In this document: piece after piece, positions 22,201 through 34,200 of the stretch
How positions within the stretch are numbered: the stretch's first letter is position 1
Layout: the number at the start of each line of letters is the position of its first letter
DNA from: Ixodes scapularis
Taxonomy: Eukaryota > Arthropoda > Arachnida > Ixodida > Ixodidae
Direction: 5' to 3'
Length of the DNA: 64,000 nt
Assembly: GCF_016920785.2 (NCBI RefSeq)
Contig: NW_024609835.1
Coordinates: forward strand, 23,439,838 to 23,503,837
Position numbers and translations under genes: made by a program
Notes under the pieces: model-generated
The model's input: only the letters and a program-made list of their open reading frames with translations
What the model was told of the DNA's origin: nothing
Database searches by the model: none

Positions 22201-25200
22201 TTTTCTTCGACCTGGAGAAAGCATATGATACGACATGGCGGTATGGTATCCTTCATGATTTATATGCCTCTGGGGTGCGTGGTCGCATGTTGCGGTGTAT
22301 AAGCAGTTTTCTGACAGGTCGCTCCTTTCAAGTTCGACTCGGCACCACACTATCCGACCAGTATGTCCAGGAAAATGGTGTTCCGCAAGGAGGTGTACTG
22401 AGTGTCTCCTTGTTTGCCGTAAAGATAAACTCGTTGTCAAAGGTAATTCCACCTTCCGTTTCATACTTCCTCTACGTGGATGATATTCACATCTCGGCCT
22501 CTTCTTGTAATTTGTCTAGCTGTGAGCGGCAACTGCAGCTTACCATCAACAGAATTAGTAAGTGGGCTGACGAAAATGGGTTTAAGTTTTCAGCTGAGAA
22601 GACTATCTGCGTGCCATTTTCTCTGCGTCGAGGGCTGTTTCTAGATCCAGAACTGACACTAAACAGGGTTCCTATTAGTGTAAAAACGGAGCATACATTT
22701 TTGGGCATAACGTTTGATAAAAAGTTAAACTTCGTTTCCCACCTGAAGAACCTGAAGAAGAAGTGCCTTAAATCAACTAATATTCTTAAAGTCTTAGCGC
22801 ACAAGTCATGGGGATCCGACAGAATATGTCTGCTACGCCTGTACAACTCCCTTATCCGGTCACGTCTGGACTATGGTGCTATAGTTTACGACTCAGCGAG
22901 GCCTTCTGCACTTAAAATGTTGGATCCTGTGCATCATCTCGGTTTAAGGCTCGCTACAGGTGCCTTCCGCACATCGCCCATTCCTAGCTTGTACGCTGAA
23001 TCTAATCAGATGTCACTTAGGCACAGACGACGTTATCTTGCTGTGACTTATGCTTCCAGAATTTTGTCCTATCCAAATCACCCAACTTATGGTGCCTTGC
23101 AACATTCTCGGTTTGCTCGTCTTTTCGAACATAAGCCCAGGGTTGTACCGCCTTTAAGTCTTCGCCTTGAGGGCATTTGTACATCTCTTGACCTCACCCT
23201 TGACGAGACCGACCTTTTGCAGAAGGGTGAAAATGAAGCTCCGTGGAGTACGTTGCCCGTCTTTTGTAATTGGTATTTTACTAGATTTAATAAACATAAC
23301 GTCCCCCCTGTGGTGATTCAACAAGAATTTCTTGAGGTGCAGAAGAAGTATGATAAATACTCCCAATTTTATACCGATGGTGCTAAATCATCGCATTTTG
23401 TAGGATCAGCAGTTTACTCTGAAGGATTCAGTAAGGTTCAGCGTCTCAAGGAATGTGCAAGTATTTACACGGCAGAGCTCTATGCAGTGTTGATGGCCTT
23501 GGAATATATCCTCATCAGCAAGACAATGAAATCTATTTTATTCGTGGACTCTCAAAGTGTGCTCACCACACTTTGCTCAATAAAGGGAAGTAAAAATAGA
23601 CTGGCACAACTTGTCCGATCTAAGGTACAATGTGGTCTGCGGCTTGGCCGAGACATAAAATTCTGCTGAATGCCTAGCCATGTGGGGATCCTAGGTAATG
23701 AAACAGCAGACGAATTGGCCACGAGCTCTAAGCACCTACTGCCAACCACCTCACAGATTCCATTTCAAGACATGAAGCCCTTGGTAAAATCATCAGTTTT
23801 CCGGCTATGGCAATCGGAGTGGAGTCTGGAATGCGAAAACAAACTTCACAGGATTAAACCAGCTCTTGGTATATGGGAGAGTGCATCCCACAAAACCCGC
23901 CGCCTTGAAGTTCTTTTGTGTCGTCTTAGAATTGGACATTCCTTCCTCACCCACAAACATCTGCTCAGGGGGGAAGCCCCACCCCTGTGTGATGAATGTG
24001 GGGAGCGTTTGACAATTTTACACATTTTGTGGCTGTGCCCAGGGCTTGAGCAAGAACGACGTACACATTTCGCCGAGTTTTTTTCCCACCAGATTCCTTT
24101 TCACCCAGCGCTGCTAATTGGCGAGACTCCTATAGTACCATTTGATCGTATCATAAATTACTTAAGAAAAACCGGCTTCCTACTAGAGTTGTAATGTTAA
24201 CTCTATGAATTTTAACCTTGTCATATGAACCTCTTTTCGATAATTCATATAAAAAAGACCTGAGTATGTCCCAACTAAACAAGCTTGGCGCAGTATGGCC
24301 ATAGTAGCTTTGCGCCATAAAGCCTGTAATCAATCAACAAAGATTTGAAGCACCTCCACTAGCGCTATGCATCGTTAGGGGTAACTTCCGTGGCAGCCTC
24401 TCTAATTACTGAATGACCGTATTTGAAGAGATATTTTTTTTTCGTTTTCATCACATTTGGCTTACACATTCCATTGGGCCTTATTTTAGTAGAACAACAC
24501 GGAACAAAAGTCGCTTGCAAACGTCTTAAAATTGCCATAATCGCAGCTTCTTTTATGCTCAAGCATTACCGACTCTCTGCAAAGGAATGTGTTTGTGAAC
24601 AGGAAATGCTGTAAAAGACTGATTTAGTCGTGAAAACTTTGACCTTGTTTTGAAGAAAAAGCATTGTCTGTCACTTTAGTGCGGCTTGGGTTAGGCCATT
24701 AATCCTGAGTGCCGGAATTTATTTCCAGCATGCTGAATGCAAGTATTTGTCTCAGTTTGTGACATGTTTTTTTGAAAAATGCTTACTCATCAAAGACACA
24801 CTATTTTATGAGAAAAAAGTTAATTGACTGCATGCCTCCAACGTATGACATATTTCTCGAAAGTGTACTTTTCAAGATACGGTACTACAGTAGAACCTCA
24901 TTGATACGTTTTTCAGGGGACCAAGGAAATAAAACATACAATCCGGGAAAACGTGAGGAACGAAAGTGCTATTTGGGGGGCGTTAGAGATGAGACAGATA
25001 GCAACTGTCGCAAAACAATGTACTTAATGCAACATTCGTAGGTGTGAACTCAATTTGGGTCAGAAAAAGTTAGTGAGCATTCGTTGGTGTAAACTGAAAT
25101 TTGTAAACTGTAAAAAAGTTTGTAGGTGTGGTCTCAAATACGTTTAGAAAAAGTTTGTAAACATACGTCAGTGTGAACTCAAATGCGTTCAGAAAAAGAT

Positions 25201-28200
25201 AGTAATATTCACCTGGCACTTCGTGCGAACGAAATGCGGGCAAGCAGCGGAGTCCTGGGCTTGTGGAAGTGCGTTTGCCCATTTCCTCGTTGGTTCGTCC
25301 CGTGCAATTAGGGATTATTCAGTGCACCAAAGCCACCGCAAAAAGGTCTTGCTGAATGACAAGCTTTAGTGCACGTGCAGGAGAGCTCGCAGCGTGCTAT
25401 ACAAGTTTTGACAGAAGCTTCTTTTCACGGACCCGGAGGAGTAGCAGAACCTGCAGTGCGTCGGCCAGTCGAAGTTCTTGCAGCTTGTCTCACTTCTGGT
25501 ACTGCAAACCACACAACAACACGGACCAGCAAATAGACAAAAAAGAACAATGATGTACCATCGTCATGTTGCTTTGTTAAAAAAAAAAAAAAAAATTGAT
25601 TGCCAAATTAATAGTGTTTGAAATAAAAAAATCCGCAAGTGAAAAGGCGCTCGGCTTTTTCGGTCTTAGCTTTTTACATATTTTTAGTGGGGGTTGACTT
25701 GAAAAGTGTTTTGTCTTGCAACAATGCTTTTTTTGACGAGCAAAACAAAGATAATGCATTGTTTTGTTTTGTCTGTTTGCTGGAATGTTTTGTCACGTGA
25801 TCTTTAGTTCTACGCATGAAGAAAACTGCAGAAACTTTCACAGGTGACACACTGCAGGTTCCGGTATTCCTTTACGTCCGTATCGAGACTCATCTAGCAT
25901 GCCGCACTTTGTCCTGTGCATCCATTCAGCTTTTCATGCGGCAAGACCAAGACCCACGAGGCTGGGCAAGGCCTTTTTGCACCTGTGGTGTATGGAAGTG
26001 TAGTGCGCGGGTACATCGGGACGAGAACATGGGCAAACGCCCCTTTGCAAGCCGAGGATTCCATTGCTTCTACTCGGACCCTCCTCAAACAGGACCACAC
26101 TTGTGTTATTCCTTGGGTTAGTAAAGGAAGTGGCGCTTCACGCTAAGCCTCTCCGGTGTTTTGCCTCACGCAGCACCCAACAGCAGCACGCAACAATTAT
26201 TTTTCCTATTAATGCGATGGTGCCTTCACCGTAGTGACAAACGTTGCATAGCTCTTGGACGACAGTGCCACTGTGCAGTGGTTTGGTCGATCCTCGCTGT
26301 CCCTCGTCTCTCCCTCCGTGTGAAAGCGGTTGGGGGGCGGTTGATCTGCGGATGTGTCGTCACGTAATCGATCCATCCCCGAATCGCTCAGTTGTGCGAA
26401 TTGACTGGTGCCTTTGGTGCTGTGTCAGTGGCTTTTTGGACGTAAGAACATGGAAAGTGAACATACTAAGCAGGAAATTAATACATGTGTTCCTTAGGGA
26501 GGTCAGCGGGACCGACGCTTCTGAACGTAAAAGCCGGGAAAACTCACAAAACCAGGAATGTATCAACAAGGTTCTACTGTATGTAGTGGCAGCTCAACCT
26601 CAGACCCTAAGGCCACTCTTCTGAAAGGCCTTACTTGGCCTTTGTTTGTTTGGAACTGTAACCTCTTGCTTTTGCAGTCATCAAATATCGAGTTCATTAG
26701 TTATTTCTAGATCTCGGCATTCACCATAAAGCGCAAGGTTGAATGACATAGATTTTCCATTCTGTGACAACGAAGGAGCTCACTAAAACTGAAACCATCT
26801 AAACAAACAAAACAAAAATATGTGGCATCAAAAAGTGACATTACAAGATAACACACTGTTTTGATCGCTTGCTCGCTCACACATGCCGTTACACGATAAA
26901 AAAAAAAAGTAGAAATTACTGCCCTGTTAAAAGGTGCAGGGAGCAAACCAAATCTGAAGCCACACGGGAATGCACCCAAGTGTATTCAGGCATGGCCCTC
27001 AAAGGGTTAGAAGTCATTAGAAGCACATAATAAGAGTAGTACGAAAGACCCATACTTGTGAGGCAGTCAGTAGCCGGACAGGGCCTCGGTGGTCGGCCAT
27101 TTATTTGTTTAACAGAAATGCTTCTTATCCCACTTTGGGCTTCCCTGCTGCTTGGGGTGAGTGAGAGGGAAGATGCATTGAAAAGTATCCGGAGCATGCA
27201 TAGCTTGCATGCCTTAGGAATTTTTTTGGGAATGTCCGTTGGCTCTTCAGCACCACCCCTTGACACAATATAGTTGCTGGCCATCGTGCCTGCAGATGAG
27301 AAAGGAGTAAAACGCATCAAAAGGTCTTCATTGTTAAAGTATGCATATCTGACTTTGTTACAGGATGTGCGGTGCTTTCAGTAACTGCGGTAGTCATGGA
27401 CAACTATTGCCGGGACCGGAAGGCTTGTACCCGTGCACCCCTCGCAGCGGTGAATTATTTGCAGATTTTGTTCATCGTTGAGGCATTGGTCGCGCTGCCA
27501 TTCCTGGCCAAGTACCTCGGTGAGTTTGTTCAGCACTTATATGAATAACGTTGTTTGCAGTTTTGTTATACACTCTATCTCACAACTTGCGTTAATGCTA
27601 TAGGAGAAGCAGATATCAGAATCGATTCCTACTTGTTGACTTAAGATACCAGCCGAGATGTCTACGGATCAGGAAAGGTTTATTGTACTGTAAACATTGT
27701 GTAATGGAGATTTTGGTTGAATGTCAAAGAAATGAGTAAGAGGCATTGATCCGCACGTGGAATGTTCAGTTAGTTCAAAGTTAGTTATGGCTTGAAAGTC
27801 ATGGTCAAATGGTATTGAATAACAGGCTGAAGTTGAGCTAGTTGGTACATAATTTAGGTAAATGGTCAGCTAGAACGAGAGGGACAAACACAGACAGGGA
27901 GAAACATACACACAGCGGTGTGTATGTCTCTGTTTCTCCCTGTCTGTGTTTGTCCCTCTCGTTCTAGCTGACCATTTACCCAAATGGTATTGTATTTTTC
28001 AGAGTTCACATAGCTAGCACACTTCATGTTGGTTGGTCTGACTGAAGCTGAAATTATAGCAAAGTTTCACTCCTCTTTTTTAAACATGTGCATACTAAAA
28101 TGTTTTTGTTTAATCGTCTTCACTAACTTGCATGTTTTAATGCAGAAACCAATATATAGTACTATTGTTATAAAAGATGACTGCCCTCAAAGCTAGAATT

Positions 28201-31200
28201 ATTACAAATAAATAATAGTATCAGTTTAAGGTCTATTCACATAGTGCATTTTGTCAACGTGCAACGGTTTCATGAAATTAAGATTTCACTTAGTCAGCTA
28301 ATTTACATGTTCAGTTTAATGTGCAACAACTGTAGGAGCCCACAACACAGAGCTTGAGCAGCGAGCTCTGACGCTCGCGGGTCAGTTGCGGGTTACGCGA
28401 AAACAGATATAAACGTGCGGCCAGTTCCTGCCAGCAGTGTTTGGTTGTTTTTTTCTCCACAAATGGTGACTTGACATCTGAACACCCCCCATTATCCTCT
28501 CTAGCGGTCTCAACGAACATGGACCAGGGCAATGCTCACGCTGGCGGTGGTACGCCTCCTCAGACCTCGAACGCCAACCTCGCAACCATCAGCTTCTGCC
28601 TTCCGCCTTTTTGGCGAAAGAAATCGCGAGTTTGGTTCACCTAAATCGAGGCGCAGTTCTACCTTCGGCTGTCCCGATTCTACCACGTCATTGCCTCCCT
28701 GCTGCCAAACGTGGCCGACGAAATCGATGACGTGCTGTTGCAGCCACCCCGTGAAGACTCCTTGAGTGAACAACGGCATCCGAGTGGTCACAAATCCAAC
28801 AGCTACTGACAGCCCAGGAACTAGAAGACCTCCGCCCCTCACAACTTCTTTGCCAAATGCAACAATTGCTGGGCCCCCAAGCCACCGACCCCCAAAACCG
28901 TTTCCTGCTGGAGCTTTTTTTTTTTTTTTTTTAAAAACTTCCACAAGGAATGCGCAGGTTTCTAGCAGCCGCTGACGACGTGCTGCTAGGTCGCCTTGCT
29001 ATGCTGGCAGATTGCACCGCCGAATATTCTGCACCATCTATTGCTGCTGTGGCGCCTCACGAGCCCCCGCCCTGGCAAGCAGCGATCGCAGAGATCAAGG
29101 CAAGCATAGCACAGCTTTCCTGTGCTGTTGCCACCATGAGGACGTCAGACGAGAAACTGTCTCAACAAACGAGGTGGGGCTTGCCTCACGCCCATTCACC
29201 CGCACGACAAGCCTCACGGTGAAGCAACGGAGCCCTATTCTAGTACCACCGGCGCTTTGCAGAATGTGCCACGCACTACCAACAACCATGCTCCTGGTCG
29301 GAAAACACCGAGGCCTAGCAGCGGAGAGTGACAATGGCCAACAGACAGTTGTTTTATAATGTTGTTATAATGTCTTAGTGGACACCGCGGTTGAGTTGAG
29401 CGTCTTGCCCGCGTTTGATTTGACCGTCAGCAAGCTCAACATACCGCACCCCTATGAGCTCTCAGCAGCTCGGCCATTGCCAGCTTTGGCCAGCAATCTT
29501 TATCCATCGACATAGGACTAAAGGTGCATTCACACCGGTGATGTCAAGGAGTCGCGCGATGCGACTAGATTGCATCTTGGAAAGGTTAGATGGTCACACT
29601 GGCGTGCGCGATGAGCGAGTCCAACGCCTTCGTTGGCGAGTCGCTTCTTGAAAACTCTCACTCCGAACGCCATTGATTGGCTCAGCCGCTCCGCGGCTAG
29701 ATCGCATCGCAATAAAGTCGGGTCAGCAAGCGACTATTCAAATCACGTCGCTTTTTTTCCCGCGATGGTCGCTTTTGCGATGAAAGTTATTGCACGACTA
29801 GTTTGCATCGCCGGCGTGAACATGCCTTAAGGCAACATTTCCGGTGGGTCTTCATTGTCGCGGACCTTCGTCAGATCATACTGGGAGCAGATTTCCTGGC
29901 ACGCTGTGGCCTCTCTGTCGACATCCATGCCAGAAGCCTCACCAATGCGACCACATCCTTGACCATACAGGGTATCTTGTCGTCAATCACGGCTTCTCCA
30001 ATGCATTCCCTGGTGGCGTCCTTGAAGTATAAAGCCCTCCTCACAGAGTACCCATAATCCGACCCTGCAATGCTGAGGTGCCAATCGAGCATGGTGTAAC
30101 ACACCAAATCATCACCAATGCCCCGCCCATCTCCGCGTGTCCTCACTGCCTCTTTGGCGAGCGAGTAAACCTTGCGCATCGAGAGTTCGAACACATGTTG
30201 GAGCTTGGTATCAAACGCCCGTCTTCCAGCAACTGGGGGTCACCGCTACATATGGTCCCAAAAAAGGACCCGAATGACAGGAGATCTTGCAAAGATTATT
30301 GGACGTTGAATGTATGCACGGTACCTGACCAGTATCCTTTGCCGCACATTCACGATTTCTCTGCTGGTTTGACTGGCACCAATATCTACAGCAAAGTAGA
30401 CCTAATGAAGACCTACCACCAGATTCCTGTAGAACCGGCAGATGTGGCCAAGATGCCCTTCGGCCTGCGAAACTTTGTGCAGGCTTTCCCTCAATGAAGT
30501 CACAAGAGGACTTCAATTCGTTTTCGGTTACGTTTACGACATCCTCGTGGCCAGCTCATCTCCAGAAGAACACGAAAAACACCTACGGCTTTTGTTCGAC
30601 CGGCTGCAGCAGTACGGCCTTGTCGTCAATGTGAAAAAGTGCTTGTTTGGAGTGGACGCCTTGGACTTTCTTAGACACCGCAAAACTTCAATGGGCATCT
30701 TACCACTCTAAGAAAAAGTCATAGCAATTCGCAAGTTTCCTCAACCAACGTCCCTTCGAAAGCTTCGTAAGTTTCTTGGCTTGATAAACTTCCATTGAGA
30801 TTTATCCTGCATTGTGCTGAAATACTGCAACCCATGACGGATCTGCTCAAAACCAGGAAAAGGCCACCATCATCAACAGTCCCATGGAACGCAGAAGCTG
30901 CATCAGCTTTTTCCACCGTGAAAGAGGCCTTGGCCAAATGCAGCCCTGCTTTTCTATCTGCAACCTGAGGCCCCCACCCGTCTCATGACTGATGCCTCCA
31001 GCACCGCTGCCGGAGCTGCCTTGCAAAAGATGCTCGACAGCGAGTGGCGAACACTTAGTTTTTTTTTTTTGTCAGAAACTGAAGCCCGCAGAAACACATA
31101 GTACATTTGGACGTGAACTTCTTGTCGTATACCTGGCCGTTAAACATTTCAGGTACATCCTTGAGGGTCACAAGTTTCATATACGGAAAGACCACAAGCC

Positions 31201-34200
31201 TCTAACATATGCTTTCCACGGCAACCACACCACCTTCTGCTCCCGAGAGATACGACAACTAACCTTTATTTCGGAGTTCACTGTGGATTTCTGCGATGTA
31301 AAAGGCGAAGACGGTTCAGCAGCAGACGCGCTCTCCCGTGTTGATGCTGTCTTGGCCAGTCCTGGAGGTGTCGACTCTGACAGCATTGCTATGGTGCTAG
31401 AGGCTGATCCGGAGCTACTTGCCCATCCTGACGGGCTGAAGTCCTTGGTATCGAGGGCAGTTCTTCTTCCTCTCTTACTCATTCTACCGGTACCATCCTC
31501 TGCGGCATGTCTATCAGCAGTCCTCAAACCTTTGTTTTGCTAGCCCTTCGTCGGAAAGTCTTCGATCATCTGCACAACCTAAGCCCTCCGGGCATCCGAG
31601 TCACACAGTGACTGGTAGCAGCTTGCTATGTGTGGCCTACCATTAATGTGGATGTATGTAGCTGGACAAGGGGTTGCCTACAATTCCAACAGTCAAAGGT
31701 CAGCAAGCACACCGTAACACTTCTAACTTCCTTCCGTATACGCAATGCATGCTTTGACCATGTCCATCTCGACATTGGGGGTCCTTTGCCACCATGTCGG
31801 GGTTTCAACTATATTCTGACCTGCATTGACTGCTACACCAGGTGGCCTGAGGCCAGTCCCTTCCTGACATCATAGCGGAGACAGTTGCCAGGACTTTTGT
31901 AGAAGTTTCGGTAGCTCGTTTCGGTTGCCCTTCAATTGTCACTATGGACCAGGGATGCCAGTTCAATGTTCACTGTTTGCTGCCCTAGCAAAACTTTTCG
32001 GAACACATCATGTGCATACAACCTCTTGCCACCCGTCGGCAAATGGCATGGTAGAAAGCTTGCACCGGCGGCTGAAAGCATCGGTCGTGTCATGAGACAG
32101 GCAAGTTCAATGGGTCGACCTTCTCCCGTTCATCCTCTTCGGCATTAGATCAGTTTTGAAAACAGACCTGAAATGCACCCCAGCAGAATTGGTGTATAGA
32201 TCGCCGCTCCGACTCCCTGGAGAATTTTTTTGACGCATCCAAGGATATTCTGCCACAACCACAGTATTTGGACGACTTATGACGGTTCATCCAAGAGCTC
32301 CATACTACGCCTCCTTGGTTTTCAAGTTCTCGCAAGGTATTTTTAAGCCAAGAACTTACAACTTGTGCCCACACATATTTCCGCAAAGACATCAAGAAGA
32401 GCCTTGTTCCACCATACGACAGCCTGTTTAAAATCCTCAATAGAACCGACAAAACCATCACTTTTGACTGGCACGGACATCCAGACTCTATTGCCATGGA
32501 CTGCATAAAACCTGCTTTCAACGACTTGGCACCAAGTTTCACATCCACCAACTAAATGTTCGCACTCCAGAAAACCAGTGCATCCTCTAGCACGAAACAA
32601 ATCTGTTGGGCAACATGATATGTTATGTCTATATCACATCTGCTAGTTTTGTTGTCGCTGTTCTTTTTGTGTTGCCAGCATTGGGTGTAGCACTTCTTTC
32701 CGTTTCACCACCATTTATGTTACCAGGGGCCCCACAACAAAGGTCGCTACACGAAGCTCGAGCAGCGTGCCCAGGCCCGCAGGTCAGTCGAGGGTCATGC
32801 GAAAACAGATACTGTATTTACTCGCATAATAACTGCACTCGCATGATAAACGCACCCCCCACAATATATATCAATATTTTGACTTTTCTCACCCTCCTGT
32901 AATCAACAACCTCCAATTTTCGAATTCGCGAGTCTCGAATTCTGTCCAATTTAGCAAGCCGCCAAGCCAGTTTTCTTTTGCCGCCAAGCAGTCAGGCCAA
33001 GTCAAGCCAAGCCAAGCCACTCTCGTAATGGCTGCAAGTGCGTAGTTGGGGTAGTTAAAGAAGCGATCAACCGTGAAACCGAGTGTCGCGCACACTTGAC
33101 CAAGCTTGGGTCGAGGAATTGCCGAGCCTCGGACGTTCTTCCCCTATGAGATGCATTGATGCCAACAAGCAAGCCGTCGTCTGTGGTCCGGTTTCAGACA
33201 GTGAAACCGTGAAAGTGGTTTGGCCTAATTTCGCATACCCTTGATAAATGCGTTCATTTAATCCGTAAAAACAGCACAGCGTGCTGCGCTGTAGGCTGAG
33301 AGTGTCATAGCAGCTTCTCCGTAAACAAAACTTGATCCATGCGAGCCGGCTTCGGGGTCGCGGCATTGGACTGTGTACGAGTGTTTGCCATTATGAACGA
33401 AACTTTATCTATGCAGGGTGTGACATCTGCGCCAATTGCGCCATTTCGATACAAACCCAATTTTCTGCGCCTAATTGCGCCAGAAACGTTGGATCGGTCG
33501 AAATTGCACCACACTGCACCAAAGTAACTCAAAAAAAAAAAAAAAAAATGTTTGCTGCGACGTTAGATTTAGCGGGAAACGAGAGCTTGGTAGGCAACAT
33601 TCAATCTCGTCGTAGTAAAGTACACGGCACGGGTACAGAGTGGCGCAAGCAACCGCCGGATACGAAGGTTTCAGCTGTAAAAATATTCCAAAAGCCGGGA
33701 ATCATAATGATAAAAAAAACTGCTCCGACTTTACTCAACAAGATTAACAATTTAATCAAACGTTTCGTCTCCCATGCAGGAAACATCGTCAGTGAAACCT
33801 ACAAGCAGGAATGAGAGAAAAAACTTCACTGACGATGTTTCCTGCATGGGAGACGAAACGTTTGATTAAATTGTTAATCTTGTTGAGTAAAATCGGAGCA
33901 GTTTTTTTTTTTATTGTTTTAGCTGTAGTACCCTTCTATACATATGATATGTGTATTGTCCCGATTTTCCTACTACTTTCCGCTGTGATTTGTGGCTGCA
34001 TGCTACCGGTGTACTGTCACACGGTCTCGCTGTCTGGCCGCGGAGGTACGACGCACAGGCTATCAAGATGAGCAAACCTAAGTATCTGTTTCGTTTTGAG
34101 AGTAAACCTTTTCTTAAAAGTGCTATTGAGCACCTCCATTGTGTAATTGTTCATTCATGTCCGTTATCTCGTCAAAATGAACGGCGCTGTCGCCGTGAAT

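Larger units (their letters stand above)
18507..24336 (+). mobile_element. Full-length I-type LINE with 12-bp target duplication
   Basis: The direct repeat ACAAAGATTTGA lies exactly at both ends (18495-18506 and 24337-24348), the 10-14 bp size typical of non-LTR insertions. Between them are a ~490-bp GC-rich 5' UTR, ORF1 (CCHC knuckles), ORF2 (endonuclease, reverse transcriptase, RNase H) and a 3' UTR ending CCTGTAATCAATCA. RNase H after the reverse transcriptase points to the I group. Total 5,830 bp. The only lesion I can see is one TGA in ORF2. It is in sense orientation inside intron 3 of the TMEM192-like gene. Confidence 0.92.

Noticed and set aside
26916..27320. 134-codon minus-strand open frame beside exon 4
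   Set aside because: No motif; antisense to intron 3 and overlapping no recognised element.
28510..28944. 144-codon minus-strand open frame
   Set aside because: It is antisense to the gypsy gag, which has clear plus-strand motifs.
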